From positions 62,001-126,000 of the forward strand of contig JADZEW010000035.1 of assembly GCA_020850325.1 (NCBI GenBank): a DNA stretch of 64,000 nt. The letters are read 5' to 3'. The position numbers and the translations under genes were made by a program. Below are positions 58,619-64,000 of the stretch, one piece after another (position 1 is the first letter of the stretch; the number at the start of each line of letters is the position of its first letter). The stretch is from Methanoregulaceae archaeon. GTDB lineage: Bacteria > Armatimonadota > Fimbriimonadia > Fimbriimonadales > Fimbriimonadaceae. The notes below the pieces were generated by a model. It had not been told where the DNA came from and ran no database searches. It was given only the letters and a program-made list of their open reading frames with translations.

Positions 58619-60945
58619 AATCCGTCGCGGCCGGTGCCGGTACCGATCGATTGGCCTCGCCGCCCAAGTCCAAACGGGGTATCGAACGGGAACGCCTTAA
58701 GCCGAATAAAGAACGCGAACTGCGTTCCGGGCCGAAAACCGGTCTGGTTGTCGATCACTTGGAAGATCGCCTCGGCGCAGTGCAGGTCGTACGTTAAGGA
58801 CAAGTGCCGCGATTCGAACTTGCGCAGATAGCCGTTGTACGTCATCAGCGCACTGGTGCGGATCTTACGCCCGATCTTGAACCCGTCGAGATACACGTTC
58901 ACGTTGCCCCAAGTGTGCCGAAACCCATCATAGCGTGCCCCGATGGCCAGAAACGTATCACCCGCTTGGTAGGCCAAGTCGAGTCGGACATTCGACCACG
59001 ACTTGCGGAACGGGTCGTAGGTGCTCAGTCCGCGCAGCTGCATCCAGTCGTAGGGCCGCCACTCCAACCTCGCGCCAAGACTCTGCCACGCCGTCTGCTG
59101 ACGTTCCTCCTGGAGGAAGTCGTAGCCGGTCTGGGCGCCCATCGAAAGACGACGAAGCGGCGAGAACGTGACATCCGTGGTCAGCAGATTTGATTGGCCC
59201 GAGCGGTCGAACGAGAGCGGGGTATAGCCGTGGCCCCTCAAGTAGCTGTAGCGGACATTCCACCCCATCCCACGGGAGAAGTCGTAGCGCACGGAGGTGT
59301 TCGAACTGATCGTGTACTGAGCCGTGTCGTCGGAGTAGATGCTCTGACGCAAGCGGGCATCGCCCCCCATCCCCCAACGTCCGCGGTTACGATCTGAGCG
59401 CGACATCGATACATCCAGATTGCCTCTGGAAATCCGACTCGGTCCCACGTTTTGGCCCGTGCTGTACTCGCCCACCGACAGTTCGATGTTGGTCGGCAAG
59501 GCCTCACGCCAACGGTTGCCAAAGAGCTTGCCCGAGTCCGATTTGAGCGTGAGCACCGGAGTGCGATCTTGCGAACCGAAGAAGTTCGTAGTGTCCCCGA
59601 TCGGAATGCTGCGCTGGTACTCCAGCTCAGCCTGAGCCTTCGAAAACTCGTGAGAACCGCGGAAACGAACATCGAGTTGTGCCCGCTCAGAGGAGCCGCT
59701 GGCGAACGTCGTCTCGCTCGAGTTCCACGTGAGGTCGAGCGACGTCCGGGTGCGCGGACCCAGCGTGCGATAGTCGGTCAACGTCATCGTTTGGAACAAC
59801 GACTTAAAGCTCGCCGACTCGTTGCTTGAGCGGTAGAAACTCAATCCCGAGGTCGTTCCCTGTGACTGCATCAAGGACATCTGAATCCGGGTGTTGAGTA
59901 ACGTGCTCTCAGGAGCAAAGAGATAGTTCTGGCGCTGATAGTTGTTCGAAACGTTAAGCGACAACCGACCCAGTTGTGCATTGTGGGATTGATCGATGCT
60001 GAGGGTGCGCGACTCCCCAACCAGTCCATAGGCCTTCAGATAGCCGCGGGTTCGCTCCCAGTCGTAGTTATAATCGGCACCGACTCCGCCGCCGAGTTTG
60101 CTGAAGTAGTCGAGCCGGGCATCGACGAACTGACTATTCCCCTTGACCGGTACCGGGATCTTGAACTTCGCGTAGTACCCTTCTTGTTGCGTATGGCCAA
60201 CTTCGGGCAAGTAGCGATCGGAGCGATCTTCCAGCGGTATAGACAAGTATGGGAGCCGAAGGATATCTTTATCCAGAATCCTCAGCACCACGTGCCGCAA
60301 GATCATCCGTTTACCGGGCCGTACTTCGGTTGACTTCGAGAGAATTTCAAAGTGCGGGTGATCGAGGTTGCAGCTCGTTAAGCCACAGTCCTCGCAACGG
60401 ACATTGTTCTCCGATCCGTAGGCCGTGCCTCCGCGGGTGTAGATTTGGTCTCTCACCCGACCCTTCAGAAACTCCGGTCGCAGCTGCGCGTCGCTGTCTT
60501 GAGCGCGGAACCGCCTTTCCTTCACATAGAGCGTCACCAGCGCGCCTTCGATGACCGCAGTTTCTCCGATGACCCGGACGTCCCCCGTTAGCGTGAATAT
60601 TTCTTCGGCGGTATCACCGTCGAGCTCCCGCCCGAAGAGGTCGTAACCCTTATACCGAACGTGGAATCCGCCGGTGATCTTGATCCGCTGGCCGACGTTC
60701 GAAAACTTGCCACTCTCGATGACTTGAATCTGGCGCTCTTCGGGCCCGAACTCGCGCGCGGGAGGCATCTCGCCGCTGCGCGCCGAAGGCGAGGGAAAGC
60801 CCGTTGCCTCCATCGGGTTGCCGACGGGCTTGCGCACGACCTGCTTCATTGCGGCCCTAAGCCCCTCCATGCCGCCGACGAGCGGGGTCTGGGCCACCGC
60901 CAACCCCGTTATGGCGAGCGCGGCAAGACTAGCATAGACCCTCAC
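58615..60945 (-). CDS. LptD/OstA-like outer-membrane LPS assembly protein
   Basis: 776 residues from GTG 60945, which overlaps the lptF-like stop (GTGA) and has GGAGG six bases upstream. Signal peptide MRVYASLAALAITGLAVAQT. An OstA/beta-jellyroll region (about 90-230; RIKITGGFHVRYKGYDLFGR, EIFTLTGDVRVIGETAVIEG) with cysteines CEDCGLTSC, then a long barrel of alternating strands to the C-terminus. It would place LPS in the outer leaflet. Divergent from proteobacterial LptD; the plug and barrel are recognised by layout. Confidence 0.8.
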   Translation of the reverse strand: MRVYASLAALAITGLAVAQTPLVGGMEGLRAAMKQVVRKPVGNPMEATGFPSPSARSGEMPPAREFGPEERQIQVIESGKFSNVGQRIKITGGFHVRYKGYDLFGRELDGDTAEEIFTLTGDVRVIGETAVIEGALVTLYVKERRFRAQDSDAQLRPEFLKGRVRDQIYTRGGTAYGSENNVRCEDCGLTSCNLDHPHFEILSKSTEVRPGKRMILRHVVLRILDKDILRLPYLSIPLEDRSDRYLPEVGHTQQEGYYAKFKIPVPVKGNSQFVDARLDYFSKLGGGVGADYNYDWERTRGYLKAYGLVGESRTLSIDQSHNAQLGRLSLNVSNNYQRQNYLFAPESTLLNTRIQMSLMQSQGTTSGLSFYRSSNESASFKSLFQTMTLTDYRTLGPRTRTSLDLTWNSSETTFASGSSERAQLDVRFRGSHEFSKAQAELEYQRSIPIGDTTNFFGSQDRTPVLTLKSDSGKLFGNRWREALPTNIELSVGEYSTGQNVGPSRISRGNLDVSMSRSDRNRGRWGMGGDARLRQSIYSDDTAQYTISSNTSVRYDFSRGMGWNVRYSYLRGHGYTPLSFDRSGQSNLLTTDVTFSPLRRLSMGAQTGYDFLQEERQQTAWQSLGARLEWRPYDWMQLRGLSTYDPFRKSWSNVRLDLAYQAGDTFLAIGARYDGFRHTWGNVNVYLDGFKIGRKIRTSALMTYNGYLRKFESRHLSLTYDLHCAEAIFQVIDNQTGFRPGTQFAFFIRLKAFPFDTPFGLGRRGQSIGTGTGRDGF

Positions 60946-62042
60946 TCGAGCCTCCGCAACCCGATAAGACCAAAGACCAAGAGGATGGCATTCGGGAGCC
61001 ACGCAGCCACGACGGGAGATACCCAGCCGTTACGGCCGAGGATTTGAGTGCTCACCACAAACATGTTGTAGTACACCATTACGAGAAGAATGGACAGCAA
61101 AACTCCAACAAATCCACCGCTACGGCCGAACCATACGGCGAATACGGGTCCAGCCAACGCAAAGATCAGGCACGACGCGGGGATCGCGAATCTCGAGTGG
61201 TAGTCCACCTCTAGAAAAGTAGTATCGAGCCCCGTACGCTTACCGTCTTCGATCGTCTTACTAAGTTCGAAAACCGTCTTATCCGCGGATTGCGGGGTGA
61301 TGAAGGTATCGGCGAGTGAAATCTTCTCGTCGATGGTCATCCGCTTCGCGGGATAATAATCAACTCGCTCGGCCGAGAAGATGTACATTTCGGCATCTTC
61401 AAACGTCAGGACGCCCTTGTCATAGATGCCCGTCGGCGCAACATAGAAGATCACCTCGCCGGTTCGCCGCTGCTCGTGGATGAGGCCGTCTTGAATGAGC
61501 AATCGGTCGTCCTGAAGGCGCCTGACCGACGCAAAGTACGCGACGCTGTTACGAAGCTTGATGAGGACGTTTGCCTTGTACTCTGGGCTCGTGCCCAGAA
61601 TCAGCGCTTGTTGGCTAACTTCGGTGAATCGCTTCTCGGCAACGGGGTAGAGCCGCTCGCTCAAGTAGAAGTTGCCGATCGCCACCAAGAGGCCGAAGGC
61701 TGCGATGGGCCTCAATATTCGGCGGATAGATGCCCCGCCACTCCGCATCGCGGTCAACTCCGACTCCCGGGCCAGGCGCGAGACCGCCAAGCTTGAGGCA
61801 AGGGCCATGCCGACGGGCAGCGTCTGCCGAAGGAAGTCGGGCGTCTTGAACCAGATCATCTGCGCCAGCGCCAGCGCCGGAATGTTCGCGATCGAATACG
61901 TCTTCATCAAGAAGATCAGCAGGTTGGCCTGAAACATCAGCACCACCGCGACCGTGCCGATCAAGAACGGCACCATCAACTCCTTGAACACGTACCGGTC
62001 TATGACTTTGATGCCAGCCTCCGGTTCGTACGAAACGCCCAC
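60942..62042 (-). CDS. LptF/LptG-like LPS export permease
   Basis: About 366 residues. IDRYVFKELMVPFLIGTVAV at the N-terminus is the LptF/G signature; six membrane helices frame a periplasmic jellyroll domain (RNSVAYFASVRRLQDDRLLI, KGVLTFEDAEMYIFSAERVD). It moves LPS from the inner membrane to the bridge. No ATG lies near the conserved start. I give GTG 62042; an ATC at 62010-62012, just after GGAGG, would give a start nearer the family norm. Only one permease gene is present here, whereas LptF and LptG usually form a pair. Confidence 0.85.
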   Translation of the reverse strand: MGVSYEPEAGIKVIDRYVFKELMVPFLIGTVAVVLMFQANLLIFLMKTYSIANIPALALAQMIWFKTPDFLRQTLPVGMALASSLAVSRLARESELTAMRSGGASIRRILRPIAAFGLLVAIGNFYLSERLYPVAEKRFTEVSQQALILGTSPEYKANVLIKLRNSVAYFASVRRLQDDRLLIQDGLIHEQRRTGEVIFYVAPTGIYDKGVLTFEDAEMYIFSAERVDYYPAKRMTIDEKISLADTFITPQSADKTVFELSKTIEDGKRTGLDTTFLEVDYHSRFAIPASCLIFALAGPVFAVWFGRSGGFVGVLLSILLVMVYYNMFVVSTQILGRNGWVSPVVAAWLPNAILLVFGLIGLRRLE

Positions 62043-62797
62043 CACAGCACGCCGGCCGAAAGAGCCAAGAAGAGTACGACGAACACTGCGGCGATTGGAC
62101 CCGGCAACAGACTCGCGGCGAGCGGAATGCCAACCAATGACGCGACCCCGGCGAGCCAGGCCGCGACGAGACGTCGGGCCGAAGATGTCCCTAACCACGC
62201 CCCCCGGGCGTGATCCAGCAGGATCGGCGCTCGGCAGCCCTTGCACCAGAGTTGCCCCGGCGGATTGGAGGATGAACACTCGAGGCACGTCATCGGGTGA
62301 TGATGATGGGGCTCAAGCTGGTTCTTCCAGGCACGCATCTCGCGGAGGTCGTCGGCAACGACGACTTGAGGGTACTGCGAAAGCGTCGGCTCAGCGATCG
62401 CCACGGCGTGCGCAACCCAGCCGCGCTGATACGCAATGCGTGCAATGCGCATGGTCGCCCCCAGATTCCCGGGCCGAAGGCTAAGCTGTTCGTACGCATT
62501 CTCCATCGCTTGGATATCCAGCCGCGCAAACTCGCGCTTCGTATGATAACTCCGCAAAGCCGGAAACGTGGCCACCATCGAAAACACCGCAAGCAAAAGG
62601 AGCGGTGTGAGCTGCTCATTGGGTTGTAGCATGATCGCTACCCCCACCACGATGCCCAGCGCCGCGCCCAGCAATCCAATCCCGGCATCGATTTCGCCCA
62701 TGATGCTCCAGCTGATGAGGGAGAACACCCACACCGAGATCGGGAGCCACACCGCGCATCCCATCAGGCTCATGATCGATCCCGGGGAGTCAATCAT
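62000..62797 (-). CDS. Polytopic membrane protein with zinc-ribbon-like CxxC pairs
   Basis: 265 residues from ATG 62797. Three N-terminal hydrophobic helices, a soluble middle with a TPR-like region (EQLSLRPGNLGATMRIARIA), a Cys motif CLECSSSNPPGQLWCKGC that looks like a zinc ribbon, and two more helices near the C-terminus. Function is unknown. It overlaps the lptF-like gene and lies between it and plsY, so it may be part of the envelope operon. Confidence 0.65.
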   Translation of the reverse strand: MIDSPGSIMSLMGCAVWLPISVWVFSLISWSIMGEIDAGIGLLGAALGIVVGVAIMLQPNEQLTPLLLLAVFSMVATFPALRSYHTKREFARLDIQAMENAYEQLSLRPGNLGATMRIARIAYQRGWVAHAVAIAEPTLSQYPQVVVADDLREMRAWKNQLEPHHHHPMTCLECSSSNPPGQLWCKGCRAPILLDHARGAWLGTSSARRLVAAWLAGVASLVGIPLAASLLPGPIAAVFVVLFLALSAGVLWWAFRTNRRLASKS

Positions 62798-62801
62798 TGT
62801 C

Positions 62802-63485
62802 TCATTGTAGGACGAATGAGGCCACGACCGTTGCGGCCAATACGACACCTAAGATCAAAGCGATCACGCGAGCCTTGAGCGAAGGTGCCGCATCTTCGCG
62901 CGACTTCTGTCCAAGCAGGGGCTCGGTTCCCTGTCGAATCCGCTCGAAGTTGCTTCGGTGACGATACGCCAGATACAGCCCGAAGAAAAGATAGGCCGGA
63001 TAGAGCGTTGATGGATCCTTGACGAGGATCCCGAGCGGCAAGATGCTCACCGCACCCACCACCGAACTGATACTTACGATCATCGTCGCCGAAATCATCA
63101 GCAGGAAGATCGCGGCCGCGCCACCCGCGACGAGCGGTGTCGAGCCGATGAGGGCGCCAAAACCTGTAGCAATTCCCTTCCCGCCTTTAAACCCTAAAAA
63201 TGGGGAAAAGCTGTGGCCGATCACCGCCGCCGCGCCCGCTGCGAACGCATACTCGGTCTGGTTCAGCAGCAGATGGCCGATGTACGCTGGCACGAGGCCC
63301 TTGAGCACGTCGAGCAAAAAGACGACAAACGCGGGGCCCTTGCCGAGGGCTCGCAAGACATTGGTCGCTCCGACATTACCGCTGCCCACCGTGCGGATAT
63401 CGACCCCCTTCGCCCTCGCGATGAGGAAGCCGAACGGGATCGCGCCAAGGAGATATGCCCCGAGGAGCAGCATCGCAAGGGTCAT
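62802..63485 (-). CDS. plsY: Acyl-phosphate glycerol-3-phosphate acyltransferase
   Basis: 227 residues with five to six membrane helices. LLGAYLLGAIPFGFLIARAK, GSGNVGATNVLRALGKGPA and HSFSPFLGFKGGKGIATGFG are the three PlsY motifs (acyl-phosphate and glycerol-3-phosphate binding). The first committed step of phospholipid synthesis. The C-terminal part (about 170-227) is less conserved and more charged. It overlaps the glnE stop by four bases. Confidence 0.93.
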   Translation of the reverse strand: MTLAMLLLGAYLLGAIPFGFLIARAKGVDIRTVGSGNVGATNVLRALGKGPAFVVFLLDVLKGLVPAYIGHLLLNQTEYAFAAGAAAVIGHSFSPFLGFKGGKGIATGFGALIGSTPLVAGGAAAIFLLMISATMIVSISSVVGAVSILPLGILVKDPSTLYPAYLFFGLYLAYRHRSNFERIRQGTEPLLGQKSREDAAPSLKARVIALILGVVLAATVVASFVLQ

Positions 63486-64000
63486 GCCCGCAGCCGCTCC
63501 CGCGACTCTTCAACGAGCGCTCGAACAAACTCGACGACCCGCTGATGGTAAGCAAGGAAGGCGTTGGCGTCGTCATATCCAAATGCGAGGGCAAGACGAG
63601 CCAACTTCGCCGGATTCTCCGGCAAGACTTCAGGCGTCAAGCCCAGCCAGACGAGGTGAAGCCGAACCGAGTGGAGGTGGTGCCAGGCTTCAAGCAGCCC
63701 GTCGCGCTCGACCGCATTGACCAGCTGTGCACGAGCCAGGGTCTTGATTCGCTCCGCTCCATCGACCGTCGAGCCGGCTTGAGTCGCCGTCGGGAACCGG
63801 AGTTCATGAATCTGGACGATCCACAGCAAGTCCGCCAAGCTGCCGTAGCCCAATGATACGTGGCGCCATCGGTGCGATGGACGCATCTCTTCCGTCTCCT
63901 GACGATGTCGAACAACGACCAATTCTCGCAACCGCTCTGGCGTGATTGGCAGCGCAAAACCTACTCGGCGTACGCGCTGCGCGGCCTCCACCTCGCCGGC
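63482..64000 (-). CDS. glnE: Glutamine synthetase adenylyltransferase, C-terminal part
   Basis: The last roughly 172 residues before the stop; the gene runs off the right edge. SLGYGSLADLLWIVQIHELR is the GSLADxxFxVQ segment of GlnE nucleotidyltransferases, with AWHHLHSVRLHLVWLGLTPE and VLPENPAKLARLALAFGYDD in the helical C-terminal region. It adenylylates or deadenylylates glutamine synthetase in nitrogen control. Identity rests on this segment only. Confidence 0.75.
   Translation of the reverse strand, partial: AGEVEAAQRVRRVGFALPITPERLRELVVVRHRQETEEMRPSHRWRHVSLGYGSLADLLWIVQIHELRFPTATQAGSTVDGAERIKTLARAQLVNAVERDGLLEAWHHLHSVRLHLVWLGLTPEVLPENPAKLARLALAFGYDDANAFLAYHQRVVEFVRALVEESRERLRA

Overview
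The window is a contiguous piece of a GC-rich bacterial chromosome with dense, short-spaced operons. It carries lipid A/LPS genes (lpxB, an LptD-like protein, an LptF/G-like permease), a PEP-CTERM protein, a RemA homologue next to mreBCD, and many secreted or beta-barrel-like proteins of no known family. This combination of an outer membrane, RemA and PEP-CTERM suggests a diderm outside Proteobacteria. Armatimonadota (Fimbriimonadia-like) is my best inference, made from family flavour and not from any database match.

Layout. 0-6.5 kb: surface polysaccharide genes (polymerase/ligase tail, flippase), a cystathionine beta-synthase-like enzyme, a thiolase, then wecB-uppP-pth. 6.46-8.78 kb: an insert of four orphan genes, with the last codons of pth repeated at its far end. 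8.9-11.5 kb: a GHL10-like protein and two orphan genes bracketed by repeats. 11.7-17.5 kb (minus strand): gdhA, mreD-mreC-mreB, remA, lpxB and a TIM-barrel epimerase. 17.6-18.2 kb: a strong cyclic-di-AMP (ydaO/yuaA) riboswitch in front of a 97-residue protein of unknown function. 18.4-24.5 kb: ArsR-SulP, metK, an NAD-binding protein, a degenerate Doc/Fic-fold protein, tRNA-His and a GT9 glycosyltransferase. 25.5-28.3 kb: three orphan genes of AT-richer composition, each preceded by a copy of the same promoter-like repeat. 28.5-31.3 kb: a PqaA-like protein and fabD-fabG. 31.5-38.4 kb: a kinase-TPR pair, a PEP-CTERM protein, a DUF4304 protein, a large secreted protein and a DapA-family aldolase. 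38.4-48.5 kb: selB, purK, a formiminotransferase-like protein, fabI, tRNA-Pro, an ANTAR response regulator, a methyltransferase, two PhyH-family oxygenases, tRNA-Asn, a serine hydrolase and a tautomerase. 48.7-52.5 kb: an outer-membrane-like protein, a large lipoprotein and a TauE transporter. 52.4-56 kb: a compact molybdenum-cofactor operon built from fused genes (moaA, moaC-moaB, moaD, moaE-moeB-rhodanese). 56.1-64 kb: a TPR protein, an ABC-2 permease, the LPS export genes, plsY and the C-terminal end of glnE.

Themes. Envelope biogenesis dominates: peptidoglycan shape (mreBCD), lipid carrier recycling (uppP), LPS synthesis and export, and fatty acid/phospholipid synthesis (fabD, fabG, fabI, plsY). 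The accessory content sits in small islands of orphan genes, each bordered by repeats and none with a recognisable integrase or transposase. The strongest candidates for undescribed biology are the riboswitch-controlled 97-residue protein, the three-gene repeat-promoter array at 25.5-28.3 kb, and the insert at the 3' end of pth. Composition statements are by eye; no statistics were computed.
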